The position numbers and the translations under genes are program-made. From Ancylobacter lacus (lineage in GTDB: Bacteria > Pseudomonadota > Alphaproteobacteria > Rhizobiales > Xanthobacteraceae), in contig NZ_JAHBGE010000057.1 in assembly GCF_018390635.1 (NCBI RefSeq), positions 145,444-209,443 on the forward strand: 64,000 nt of DNA, written 5' to 3'. The notes beneath the pieces were generated by a model. It was given only the letters and a program-made list of their open reading frames with translations. It made no database searches and had not been told where the DNA came from. Positions 1-8,454 of this stretch are shown piece after piece. Position 1 is the first letter of the stretch; every line of letters starts with the position of its first letter.

Positions 1-65
1 CTGCCGCCAAGATCTGCCGCCAAGATCTGCCGCCAAGATCTGCCGCCAAGATCTGCCGCCAAGAT
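1..65. repeat. 13-bp perfect tandem repeat, 5 copies
   Basis: Five back-to-back exact copies of CTGCCGCCAAGAT fill the window from base 1, and a sixth begins at 66 but breaks off into CTGCCCC. The array ends 24 bases before the gbcB start codon and may extend left of the window. The 13-bp unit is not a multiple of three, so it is unlikely to be coding. It probably occupies the spacer between the upstream gene (gbcA expected, not visible) and gbcB. Confidence 0.95.
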
Positions 66-89
66 CTGCCCCAGCCGAGGAGCCGCCCC

Positions 90-1301
90 ATGACCGGACC
101 CACCACCATCGCGCGCGACGCCGCCGCCCCGCTGCTGGCCCCGGACCTGCCGCTGTGGAACCCGGAGGTCGACGACGTGCTGGTGGTGCGGGCGATCCGG
201 CAGGAGACGCACGACGTGCGCAGCTTCGTGCTGGCGCCGCGCGCGCCCGCCCGCTTCAGCTATCGCCCCGGCCAGTTCATCACGCTGGAGGTGGAGATCG
301 GCGGCGAGGCGGTGAACCGCTGCTACACCATCGCCTCCGCCCCCACCCGGCCGCACACCCTCACCATCACGGTGAAGCGGGTGCCCGGCGGGCCGGTGTC
401 GAATTTCCTGCACGACACGCTCAAGGTGGGCTCCACCCTGCGGGCGGTGGGGCCGATGGGCGACTTCACCTGCTTCGGCGAGGGCGCCGCCCCGGCCGGC
501 CCGGCGAAGTACCTGTTCCTCTCCGGCGGCAGCGGCATCACCCCGCTGATGTCGATGGCCCGCAGCTTCCACGATCTCGGCGAGCCGCGCGACATCGTGT
601 TCGTGCACGCCGCGCGCTCGCCCGCCGACATCATCTTCCGCACCGAGCTGGAGCTGATGGCGCGCAACCAGCCCGGCCTGTTCCGCCTCGCCCCGGTCTG
701 CGAGGGCGACAGCGCCGGCGAGCCCTGGGCCGGGCTGCGCGGCCGGCTCTCGCTGCCCATGCTGAAGCTGATCGCGCCGGATTTTCTGGAGCGCGAGGTC
801 TTCGTCTGCGGTCCCTCGCCCTTCATGGCGGCGGTGCGGGCGCTGCTGAAGGAAGCCGGCTTCGACATGGCCCGCCACCATGAGGAAAGCTTCAATTTCG
901 AGGAACTCGCCGCCGCCGAGCCGGAGGTCGCCGCCGAGGTGAGCGCCGCCGAGGCGAAGATCGACGGCGAGGCGGCGGTGGAGGCGGTCGTCGCCGCGGC
1001 GCAGGCCGTGGTGGCGGCGGCCGAGGCCGCTCCGGCGCCGGTCTATCAGGTGACGTTCACCAAATCCGGCAAGACCATCGAGGTGCCGGGCGACCGGTTC
1101 GTGCTCGACATCGCCCGCCGCGCCGGCATCCGGCTGCCCTCCTCCTGCTCGAAGGGGCTGTGCGGCACCTGCAAGTCGAAGATCACCTCCGGCACGGTGG
1201 AGATGAAGCACCAGGGCGGCATCCGCCAGCGCGAGATCGACGCCGGCATGGCGCTGCTGTGCTGTTCCAAGCCGACCAGCGACCTCGTCGTCGACCGCTG
1301 A
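90..1301 (+). CDS. gbcB: Glycine betaine demethylase reductase subunit (GbcB-like)
   Basis: Reductase that passes NAD(P)H electrons through FAD and a 2Fe-2S cluster to a Rieske oxygenase (GbcA) that removes a methyl from glycine betaine. The order is FAD domain with RCYTIAS at about 77-83, NAD domain with GGSGITP at about 146-152, and a C-terminal plant-type ferredoxin with Cys 353, 358, 361 and 391 or 392 (CX4CX2C, then about 29 residues, then C). Between the NAD and ferredoxin domains is an Ala/Glu/Val-rich linker (about 270-315), longer than I expect for the family. GAGGAG lies about 10 bases before the ATG. Function is assigned from the dgcAB/etf neighbours, since vanillate- or stachydrine-type reductases share this architecture. 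The oxygenase subunit is outside the window. Confidence 0.8.
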   Translation: MTGPTTIARDAAAPLLAPDLPLWNPEVDDVLVVRAIRQETHDVRSFVLAPRAPARFSYRPGQFITLEVEIGGEAVNRCYTIASAPTRPHTLTITVKRVPGGPVSNFLHDTLKVGSTLRAVGPMGDFTCFGEGAAPAGPAKYLFLSGGSGITPLMSMARSFHDLGEPRDIVFVHAARSPADIIFRTELELMARNQPGLFRLAPVCEGDSAGEPWAGLRGRLSLPMLKLIAPDFLEREVFVCGPSPFMAAVRALLKEAGFDMARHHEESFNFEELAAAEPEVAAEVSAAEAKIDGEAAVEAVVAAAQAVVAAAEAAPAPVYQVTFTKSGKTIEVPGDRFVLDIARRAGIRLPSSCSKGLCGTCKSKITSGTVEMKHQGGIRQREIDAGMALLCCSKPTSDLVVDR

Positions 1302-1434
1302 CCGCCGCCAGGGCTGGAATTCGGCCCTGCGTTCGGGCCGGCGGCCACCGCCGGCCGTGGGGCGGGACGGCGCGCGGCCGGCCCGACAGGCGCCTCGCCG
1401 TGGAGCGGGAGGCGCGCAGGCAGGGCCGGGGGGC

Positions 1435-2130
1435 CTACTGGCCGACCGGAATCACCTGCTGCACCGCCTGCTTCATCTTGCCGAGCGCCTCATTGGTGTC
1501 GCTCACCGTCTTGTCGAACACCTGCTGCACCGTGGGCAGACCGAACAGGCCCTGTTCGGCCGGCTTGGCCGGCTCCGGCGCCGCCGGGGTGAGGTCGACC
1601 GGCGGCAGCGGCTCCGCCGACGCGACCGGAACCGGGGCCGCGACCGGCGCGGCGGCCACGCGCGGCGCGGCGGCCGGGCTGGGAGCGAGCGGCGCCGCCG
1701 CCGGACGCTCGACCGGCACGGTGCTGGCGGTGACGCTGAGCCGGCGGGGCTTGGCCGGCGGCAGCGGCGCGGTCTCGGCGATGGCAGCCGGCTCGCTGGA
1801 CATGGTGGCGGCAACGGCATGGGCGGGCGCGGCGACGGCGTGCACCGCCGGGGCGGTCGAGGCCGCCGGCACGGCGGCGGGCGCGCCCTCCGCCAGCGGC
1901 GCGGCGGGCGGCAGCGCGGCGAGGCGGTCGCCCTTCTGCGCGAGGCCGAACTCGCCTTCCACCTCCGGCGCGATCAGCCGCGAGGCGTCCTTGGGCGCCT
2001 CGGCCGGCGCGGTGTCGCGGGTCAACGCATAGGTGCCTCCGACCAGCGCCACGCAGAACGCGACCTGAAGCCCGATTTCCGCGAGCTTGCGCGACGACAG
2101 ATGGAACGGGGCGGCCAGGGTGACGGACAT
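1435..2130 (-). CDS. Ala/Pro-rich protein with one N-terminal membrane segment, unknown function
   Basis: I do not recognise this 231-residue protein. One hydrophobic segment near residues 17-37 (IGLQVAFCVALVGGTYAL) follows a short N-terminus, suggesting a signal anchor. The middle (about 40-190) is low-complexity Ala/Pro/Val, as in periplasm-spanning linkers. The C-terminal 35 residues are less biased (GLFGLPTVQQVFDKTVSD) and may form a helix. It lies between gbcB and the gbdR-like regulator, divergent from the latter, so it may share that regulatory region. The opposite strand is also open here, but that translation lacks domain character. Confidence 0.6.
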   Translation of the reverse strand: MSVTLAAPFHLSSRKLAEIGLQVAFCVALVGGTYALTRDTAPAEAPKDASRLIAPEVEGEFGLAQKGDRLAALPPAAPLAEGAPAAVPAASTAPAVHAVAAPAHAVAATMSSEPAAIAETAPLPPAKPRRLSVTASTVPVERPAAAPLAPSPAAAPRVAAAPVAAPVPVASAEPLPPVDLTPAAPEPAKPAEQGLFGLPTVQQVFDKTVSDTNEALGKMKQAVQQVIPVGQ

Positions 2131-2266
2131 GTTGTATCTCCCCTTGAGGAGCCTCTATTCACGGCAGCGGGCGCGGCGAATGTTAGGCAGCATTCGTGCC
2201 GCGCCATGACACTCTGCGGGCATTTACGTACCCCCGTCCATCACGATGCCTCGACCGGAGACGCCG

Positions 2267-3259
2267 ATGGCCCAGGAGCACGACCTTTCCGCCCTCCGCC
2301 GCATCGGCTTCCTCACCCTGCCCAACCATTCGATGATCGCCTGCGCCAACGCGCTGGAGGCGCTGCGCATGGCGAACTACGTCGCCGAGGCGCCGCTCTA
2401 TGGCTGGTGCGTGACCACGCTGGACGGCGCCCCCGCCGTCGCCAGCAACGGCCTCACCCTCAGCCCCACGGTGGCGCTGGCGGAAGCCGGGCCGCTCGAC
2501 CTGCTGCTGGTCTGCGGCGGCATCGACGTGCGCCACGCGGTGACGCCGGGGCTGGAGGACGCGCTGCGGCGGCTGGCCCGGCGCGGCACCGCGCTCGGCG
2601 CGCTGTGCACCGGCAGCTTCGTGCTGGCCGATGCCGGGCTGCTGGATTTCCACCGCTGCGCCATCCACTGGCAGAACCTCTCCGCCATCCGCGAGGAATT
2701 CCCCCACATCGACTTCGTCGCCGACGCCTGGGTGATCGACCGCGACCGCCTCACCTGCACCGGCGGGGTGGCGCCGCTGGAGATGATGCTGGCGCTGATC
2801 GAGGCGCGGGGCGGGCGCGGCCTCGCCGACAAGGTGTCGGAGCAGTTCATCCTCGACCGCGGCGCCCCGTCCGAGCCGCGCCCCGGCGCCCGCGCCATGC
2901 GCCCGGCCCGGCCCCGCCGCGCCTTGCCCGACCCGACGCTCGCCCGCGCGGTGAAGCTGATGCAGGGCGCGGTGGACGCCGCCGCCGGCGCCGGCCCGCC
3001 CGGTGTCGCCGCCATCGCGGCGCGGCTCGACGTCTCGGTGCGCCAGCTCGAACGGCTGTTCCGCCGCCACCTCGCCACCACCCCGGCGGCCTACCAGATG
3101 ACGCTGCGGCTGGAACGGGCGCGCGAATTGCTGCGGCTCTCGCCGCTCTCGGTCACCGATGTCGGGGTAGCCTGCGGCTTCCAGTCGGCGGCGCATTTCT
3201 CCACCGCCTATGCCCGGCATTTCGGCCGCCCGCCGCGGGAGGACCGCTCCGGCACCTGA
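2267..3259 (+). CDS. gbdR: GlxA-family AraC-type transcriptional regulator (GbdR-like)
   Basis: Likely activator of betaine/dimethylglycine catabolism. The N-terminal two-thirds is a DJ-1/PfpI-like (class I amidotransferase-like) domain: IGFLTLPNHS at the start, the nucleophile-elbow-like GALCTGSFVLADAG, and AIHWQNL. The C-terminus is an AraC double helix-turn-helix, with SVRQLERLFRRHL in the first HTH and VGVACGFQSAAHFSTAY in the second. I chose the ATG at 2267 because GGAG lies 7 bases before it; an in-frame ATG at 2246 would add seven residues. In pseudomonads GbdR has this architecture and controls gbc and dgc genes. Orthology here rests on architecture plus location, so the symbol is tentative. 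Confidence 0.75.
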   Translation: MAQEHDLSALRRIGFLTLPNHSMIACANALEALRMANYVAEAPLYGWCVTTLDGAPAVASNGLTLSPTVALAEAGPLDLLLVCGGIDVRHAVTPGLEDALRRLARRGTALGALCTGSFVLADAGLLDFHRCAIHWQNLSAIREEFPHIDFVADAWVIDRDRLTCTGGVAPLEMMLALIEARGGRGLADKVSEQFILDRGAPSEPRPGARAMRPARPRRALPDPTLARAVKLMQGAVDAAAGAGPPGVAAIAARLDVSVRQLERLFRRHLATTPAAYQMTLRLERARELLRLSPLSVTDVGVACGFQSAAHFSTAYARHFGRPPREDRSGT

Positions 3260-3451
3260 ACGGCGCGGCGGAAGCCGGGCTGCGCCAGATCAAGCCGCAG
3301 GGCTGGCATGCGGCGTACAGTTCGCGCTTGCACCCGGCGCCCCATCGGCGCGACACTTTGCTCCACGTCGACCCGCCGGGCAGCCGGCCGGCGCACCGGA
3401 CGCCCGCCGCGCGGGACCGGCCGCGCCGCATAAAGAACGCCGCGCCTGACC

Positions 3452-4234
3452 ATGAATGCCCCTCACCGCCACCTCGAGACGCGCAATCTCGCCGCGCGCT
3501 ACTCGGACCTGTCGGCCGACATGCTCGGCGCCGCGCGCACCCCGCTGGCCGACGCCCGGCTCGGCCTCGTCATGACCTTCGTCGCCGGGGCGACCAATGC
3601 CGGCGGCCTGCTGGCGGTGGGGCAGTACACCTCGCACATGTCGGGCATCGTCTCGGGCATGGCGGACAATCTGGTGGTCGGGGCCTCGGGGCTGGTGATC
3701 GCCGGCTTCGGCGCGCTGCTGCCCTTCCTGGCCGGCGCCGCGACCTCGGCGGTGATGGTGAACTGGGCCCGGCTCCACCGCGCCGGGCAGGAATACGCCC
3801 TGCCGCTGACGCTGGAGGCGCTGCTGCTGCTGGCCTTCGGCGTGCTCGGCGGCCACGCCCGGACCTCGGTCTTCGTCTTCGTGCCGGCGGTGGCGGTGCT
3901 GTGCTTCATCATGGGGCTGCAGAACGCCACCGTGACCAAACTCTCCGGCGCCAAGATCCGCACCACCCACATGACCGGCATCGTCACCGACCTCGGCATC
4001 GAGCTGGGCAAGCTGTTCTATGTGAACCGGCTGCGCCGCCGCAACGGCGCGACGGAAGTCCTCGCCGACCGCGACAAGCTGAAGCTGCTCACCTGCTTCC
4101 TGCTGGCCTTCTTCAGCGGCGGGGTGATCGGCGCGCTCGGCTTCCACTATGTCGGCTTCGTGTTTTCCGTGCCGCTGGCGCTCATCGTGCTGGCGCTGGC
4201 GGTGCCGGCGCTGCTGCGCCTGCACTGGAGCTGA
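3452..4234 (+). CDS. YoaK/DUF1275 family membrane protein
   Basis: This 260-residue multi-pass inner-membrane protein has about six hydrophobic stretches. The family-typical TFVAGATNAGGLLAVGQYTSHMSG lies near residues 42-65 (quoted in part: GATNAGGLLAVGQYTSHMSG), and QNATVTKLSGAKIRTTHMTG is in the second half. The repeated G-x-T/N and T-H-M-[ST]-G motifs in both halves suggest an internal duplication, as in the family. Biochemical function is unknown. It sits between the gbdR-like gene and dgcA, separated from dgcA by 117 bases, so it may or may not belong to that transcription unit. About 192 bases before it hold no gene I can see. Confidence 0.8.
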   Translation: MNAPHRHLETRNLAARYSDLSADMLGAARTPLADARLGLVMTFVAGATNAGGLLAVGQYTSHMSGIVSGMADNLVVGASGLVIAGFGALLPFLAGAATSAVMVNWARLHRAGQEYALPLTLEALLLLAFGVLGGHARTSVFVFVPAVAVLCFIMGLQNATVTKLSGAKIRTTHMTGIVTDLGIELGKLFYVNRLRRRNGATEVLADRDKLKLLTCFLLAFFSGGVIGALGFHYVGFVFSVPLALIVLALAVPALLRLHWS

Positions 4235-4351
4235 GCGCCGGTCGCAAAGCTACCGGCGCGATGGCGGAATTATTCTGTCTCCAGAGTGCCCCCGCCCCTA
4301 TCGTGCCGCGAAGTTTCCGGCATGGTTGCCCGAGGAGCGCGTTTCCCCGCC

Positions 4352-6391
4352 ATGATCGCCAATGCCGACGCCCTGCTGAAGCCCCTGACCATCAAGGGCC
4401 TGACCATCCGCAACCGCGTGATGTCGACCTCCCATGCCCCCGGCTACGGCAAGGACGGCAAGCCGCAGGAGCGCTACCAGCTCTACCACGCCGAGAAGGC
4501 CAAGGGCGGCATCGGGCTCACCATGTTCGGCGGCTCCTCCTCGGTGGCGATCGACAGCCCGGCCGCGCCCTGGGCGCAGATCTCGGTCGCCGACGACAGC
4601 GTGATCCCGCATTTCCAGCGCTTCGCCGAGCGGGTCCACGCCCACGGCGCCAAGCTGATGATCCAGCTCACCCATATGGGCCGGCGCACCAAGTGGGACA
4701 CCGAGAACTGGTTTCCCACCATCTCCGCCTCGCCGCGGCGCGAGCCGGCCTCGCGCACCATCCCCCGCGAGATGGACCGCAACGACATCCGCCGCGTAGT
4801 GAAGAGCTTCGCCGACGCGGTGCGCCGCTGCAAGGAAGGCGGGCTCGACGGCTGCGAGGTCTCCGCCGCCCATGGCCACCTCATCGACCAGTTCTGGTCG
4901 CCCTCGGTGAACCAGCGCGGCGACGAATATGGCGGCAGCCTGGAAAACCGCATGCGCTTCGGCCGCGAGGTGCTGGAGGCGATGCGCGAGGCGGCGGGGC
5001 CGGACTACGTCATCGGCATGCGCATGTCCGGCGACGAGATGATCGCCGACGGCCTCAGCCATGAGGACTGCGTCGCCATCGCCGCCGACTATGTGAAGGC
5101 CGGGCTGGTCGATTTCCTCAACGTGCTGGGCGGCCAGGCCCGCGACCACATCTCCCACGCCATCTCGCTGCCGAACATGTCGTTCCCGGTGGCGCCCTTC
5201 CTGTTCCTGCCCAGCGCGATCAAGCGCGAGGTGGACGTGCCGATCTTCCACGCCCAGCGCGTGACCGACCTCGCCACCGGCGCCCGCGCCGTCGCCGAGG
5301 GCCATGTCGACATGATCGCCATGACCCGCGCCCACATCGCCGACCCCCACCTCGTCAACAAGCTGATCGAGGGGCGCGACGACGACATCCGCCAGTGCGT
5401 CGGCGCCGGCTACTGCATCGACCGCATCTATGTCGGCGGCGACGCGCTGTGCATCCAGAACGGCGCCACCGGGCGCGAGGCCTTCATGCCCCACGTCATC
5501 CCGCCCGCGCCGGTGAAGCGCAAGGCGGTGGTGGTCGGCGCCGGCCCCGGCGGCCTCGAGGCCGCCCGCGTGCTGGCCGAGCGCGGCCATGCCGTGGTGC
5601 TGTTCGAGAAGGCCGACAAGGTCGGCGGCCAGATCAACATCGCGGCGAAGGCGACCTGGCGCGAGGCGCTCTCCGGCATTCCGCGCTGGCTGCACGCGCA
5701 GGTGCTGAAGAAGGGCGTGGACCTGCGCCTCGGCACCGAGGCGACCGCCGAGTCCATCCTCGCCGAGGCGCCGGACGTCGTGATCCTCGCCACCGGCGGC
5801 GCGCCCATCAAGGGCTACGCCAAGGGCGCCGAGCATGTCGTCACCACCTGGGACGTGCTCACCGGCGCGGTGGAGCCCACCGGCACCGTGCTGCTCTATG
5901 ACGAGATCGGCGGCCACAACGCCGCCTCCACCGCCGAGGTGCTGGCCAAGCGCGGCTGCCTCGTCGAGATGGCGACCCACGACCGCATGATCGCGGAAGA
6001 GGTCGGCACCACCAACCAGCCGGTCCATCTGCGCGAGCTCTACAAGCTCGGCGTGGTGATGAGCCCGAACATGGAGCTGATCGAGGTCTACCCGGAAGGC
6101 AACCGGCTGATCGCGGCGCTGCGCAACACCATGACCGAGGCCGAGGAGGAGCGGGTCGTCGACCGGGTCGTCGCCGATTACGGCGTGCTGCCGGTGGACG
6201 GGCTGTTCCGCGACCTCAGGGCACGCTCCGCCAATGACGGCGAGACCGACCTCGACGCCCTCGTCGCCGGCACGCCGCAGCCCGCGCTCGGCAAAGGCGG
6301 CTTCGCCCTGTTCCGCATCGGCGACGCCTGGAGCGGGCGCAACATCCACGCGGCGATCTACGACGCGCTGCGCCTGTGCAAGGATATCTGA
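4352..6391 (+). CDS. dgcA: Dimethylglycine demethylase subunit DgcA (old-yellow-enzyme type)
   Basis: Cytoplasmic flavo-iron-sulfur enzyme that oxidatively demethylates dimethylglycine to sarcosine. Residues 1-360 are an FMN TIM barrel of the NADH:flavin oxidoreductase/2,4-dienoyl-CoA reductase type (IQLTHMGRRTKWD; CEVSAAHGHLIDQFWSPS). A cysteine cluster follows (RQCVGAGYCIDRI, then DALCIQN at about 350-370), then a Rossmann domain (VVVGAGPGGLEAARVLAERG at about 391). The Cys cluster is CX5C plus one further Cys rather than the classic CxxC form. The start at 4352 gives a protein of usual length (679 aa); an ATG at 4286 is also in frame. dgcB follows after 131 bases. Trimethylamine or stachydrine demethylases are related alternatives. 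Confidence 0.85.
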   Translation: MIANADALLKPLTIKGLTIRNRVMSTSHAPGYGKDGKPQERYQLYHAEKAKGGIGLTMFGGSSSVAIDSPAAPWAQISVADDSVIPHFQRFAERVHAHGAKLMIQLTHMGRRTKWDTENWFPTISASPRREPASRTIPREMDRNDIRRVVKSFADAVRRCKEGGLDGCEVSAAHGHLIDQFWSPSVNQRGDEYGGSLENRMRFGREVLEAMREAAGPDYVIGMRMSGDEMIADGLSHEDCVAIAADYVKAGLVDFLNVLGGQARDHISHAISLPNMSFPVAPFLFLPSAIKREVDVPIFHAQRVTDLATGARAVAEGHVDMIAMTRAHIADPHLVNKLIEGRDDDIRQCVGAGYCIDRIYVGGDALCIQNGATGREAFMPHVIPPAPVKRKAVVVGAGPGGLEAARVLAERGHAVVLFEKADKVGGQINIAAKATWREALSGIPRWLHAQVLKKGVDLRLGTEATAESILAEAPDVVILATGGAPIKGYAKGAEHVVTTWDVLTGAVEPTGTVLLYDEIGGHNAASTAEVLAKRGCLVEMATHDRMIAEEVGTTNQPVHLRELYKLGVVMSPNMELIEVYPEGNRLIAALRNTMTEAEEERVVDRVVADYGVLPVDGLFRDLRARSANDGETDLDALVAGTPQPALGKGGFALFRIGDAWSGRNIHAAIYDALRLCKDI

Positions 6392-6522
6392 GACCCTGCC
6401 GGCCCTTCGCGGCCGGCGGCGTCCCTGAACGGCCGCGTCCCTGAACGGCCCCCGCTTCGGCCGGCGCCCGCCGGGCGCGGCCAGAACCCCCGGAAGCGCG
6501 CCGCCGCCATGATGCACCCGCC

Positions 6523-8454
6523 ATGACCGACACCACCCTCTCCCTCGCTCTGGTGCTCTACGCCCTCGCCGGCTTCGCCGGCGTGGCGGCGTTCCGGCGG
6601 GCGCGGGCGTGGCGGGCCGGCCAGCCGGCGCGGGTGGACTGGGTGGCCGGGCTGCGCGCCCTGCCGAGGCGCTATCTGGTGGATGTGCACCATGTGGTGG
6701 GGCGCGATCCCTTCACCGCGCGGATGCACGCCCTCACCGCCGGCGGGCTGCTGGCGGGCTCGCTGCTCGTCCTGCTGTCGCCGCTGCCGGGGCTCGGTGG
6801 CTCCCGCCTGTTCTGGGGGGTGGTGGCGCTGCTGTTCGCCGCCATGCTGGCGGGCGGGGCGATGGTGCGCCGCCGCCGCGTGCCGGTGACGCCGCCGCGC
6901 CTCTCCCGCGGGCGCTTCGCCTTCCTGCCGCTGCTGCTCATCGGCTATGCCGCCGGCGCCCTGCTGGTGGCGCTGGACGGCGCCAGCGGCGGCTGGCTGT
7001 GGCCGCTCGGCTGGCTCGGGCTGTGGCTCGCCGCCGCCGCCGGCCTCGGGCTGGTGAACCAGATCGAGCGCGGGCCGATGCGCCATGTGGTGGCGGGCGC
7101 CCTGCACCTCGCCGCCCACCCCCGGCCCGGCCGGTTCGAGGGGCGGCGCGAGACCGCGCTGGCGCCGCTTGACCTCGACGCCCCCCGCCTCGGCACGGAA
7201 ACCCCGGCCGACTTCGCCTGGAACCGGCTGCTCGGCTTCGACGCCTGCATCCAGTGCGGGCGCTGCGAGGTGGCCTGCCCGGCCTTCGCCGCCGGCCAGC
7301 CGCTGAACCCGAAGAAGCTGATCCAGGACCTGGTCGCCACGCTGGAGCCCGGCGGCAGCAACGCCGCCTATGCCGGCAGCCCCTACCCCCACGCCCGCCC
7401 GGTCGCCGGGCGGGGCGGGCCGGACCAGCCGATCATCGGCCGCGAGGCGATGATCCACCCCGATACGCTGTGGTCCTGCACCACCTGCCGGGCCTGCGTC
7501 GAGGAATGCCCGATGATGATCGAGCATGTCGACGCCATCGTGTCGCTGCGCCGGCACCAGACGCTGGAGCTCGGCGCGGTGCCGGAGAAGGCCGCCCCGG
7601 CGCTGGCCGAGCTGCGCTATGCCGACGACGCGCAGGGCCGCCCGCTCGCCGCCCGCACCGATTTCGCCGCCGGCACCCCGCTGCCCCTCATCGCCGCCCG
7701 CGGCGAGGCCGAGATCCTGCTCTGGCTCGGCGAGGGCGCCTATGACATGCGCCACGGCCGCAGCCTGCGCGCTTTGCTGAAGCTGCTGCATCTGGCGAAG
7801 GTCGATGTCGCGGTGCTGGGCCCTGAGGAGCGCGACTGCGGCGACCTCGCCCGCCGGCTCGGCGACGAAGCTACCTTCCAGCGGCTGGCGCGGGAGAATG
7901 TCGCGACGCTCGCCCGCTACCGCTTCGCCCGCATCCTCACCGCCGACCCCCACGCGCTGCACGTGCTGCGCAACGAATACCCCGCCTTTGGCGGCCATTA
8001 CGAGGTGGTGCACCACACCGCCTTCCTCGACGAGCTGGTGGCGGCGGGCCGCCTCGCCCCCGGCGCGCTGGCGCTGGCGGGCGTGACCTATCACGACCCC
8101 TGCTATCTCGGCCGCTACAATGGCGAGGTCGACGCCCCCCGCCGCCTGCTGGACCGGCTGGGGCTCGATCGGGTGGAGATGGCCCGCCACGGCCGCCGCT
8201 CCATGTGCTGCGGCGGCGGCGGCGGGGCGCCGCTGAGCGACGTTGAGGGCGAGACCCGGATTCCCGACCTGCGCATGGAACAGGCAAAGGCGACCGGCGC
8301 CGGCATCGTCGCCGTGGCCTGCCCGCAATGCACCGCCATGCTGGAAGGCGTCACCGGCGACCGGCCGGAGGTGCGCGACATCGCCGAGCTGGTGCTGATG
8401 GCGGTGGAAGCCGCCCCCGCCCGGCCCACCCGCCAGCCGGAGCCCGTGGCATGA
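6523..8454 (+). CDS. dgcB: DgcB: membrane Fe-S electron-transfer subunit with CCG domains
   Basis: 643-residue partner of DgcA that moves electrons toward the ETF and respiratory chain. Hydrophobic segments cover about residues 1-25, 65-115 and 130-170, so the N-terminal third is membrane-embedded. Two ferredoxin-type 4Fe-4S sites follow: CIQCGRCEVACP at about 243 and CTTCRACVEECP at about 319. The C-terminal part carries CCG-type cysteine motifs (HDPCYLGRYNG, MCCGGGGGAP), as in heterodisulfide-reductase/glycolate-oxidase iron-sulfur subunits. Its stop overlaps the etfA start in an ATGA arrangement, which points to translational coupling of dgcB-etfA-etfB. Confidence 0.85.
   Translation: MTDTTLSLALVLYALAGFAGVAAFRRARAWRAGQPARVDWVAGLRALPRRYLVDVHHVVGRDPFTARMHALTAGGLLAGSLLVLLSPLPGLGGSRLFWGVVALLFAAMLAGGAMVRRRRVPVTPPRLSRGRFAFLPLLLIGYAAGALLVALDGASGGWLWPLGWLGLWLAAAAGLGLVNQIERGPMRHVVAGALHLAAHPRPGRFEGRRETALAPLDLDAPRLGTETPADFAWNRLLGFDACIQCGRCEVACPAFAAGQPLNPKKLIQDLVATLEPGGSNAAYAGSPYPHARPVAGRGGPDQPIIGREAMIHPDTLWSCTTCRACVEECPMMIEHVDAIVSLRRHQTLELGAVPEKAAPALAELRYADDAQGRPLAARTDFAAGTPLPLIAARGEAEILLWLGEGAYDMRHGRSLRALLKLLHLAKVDVAVLGPEERDCGDLARRLGDEATFQRLARENVATLARYRFARILTADPHALHVLRNEYPAFGGHYEVVHHTAFLDELVAAGRLAPGALALAGVTYHDPCYLGRYNGEVDAPRRLLDRLGLDRVEMARHGRRSMCCGGGGGAPLSDVEGETRIPDLRMEQAKATGAGIVAVACPQCTAMLEGVTGDRPEVRDIAELVLMAVEAAPARPTRQPEPVA

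Noticed and set aside
1-65. CRISPR array
   Set aside because: 13-bp contiguous copies have no spacers; no cas genes.
155-883. Alternative frame inside gbcB
   Set aside because: Arg-rich shadow of the GbcB frame.
1357-5064. A 1235-codon plus-strand open frame across several genes
   Set aside because: It runs antisense or out of frame through the regulator, DUF1275 and dgcA genes and its translation is Arg/Gly-rich. It is a GC-rich shadow.
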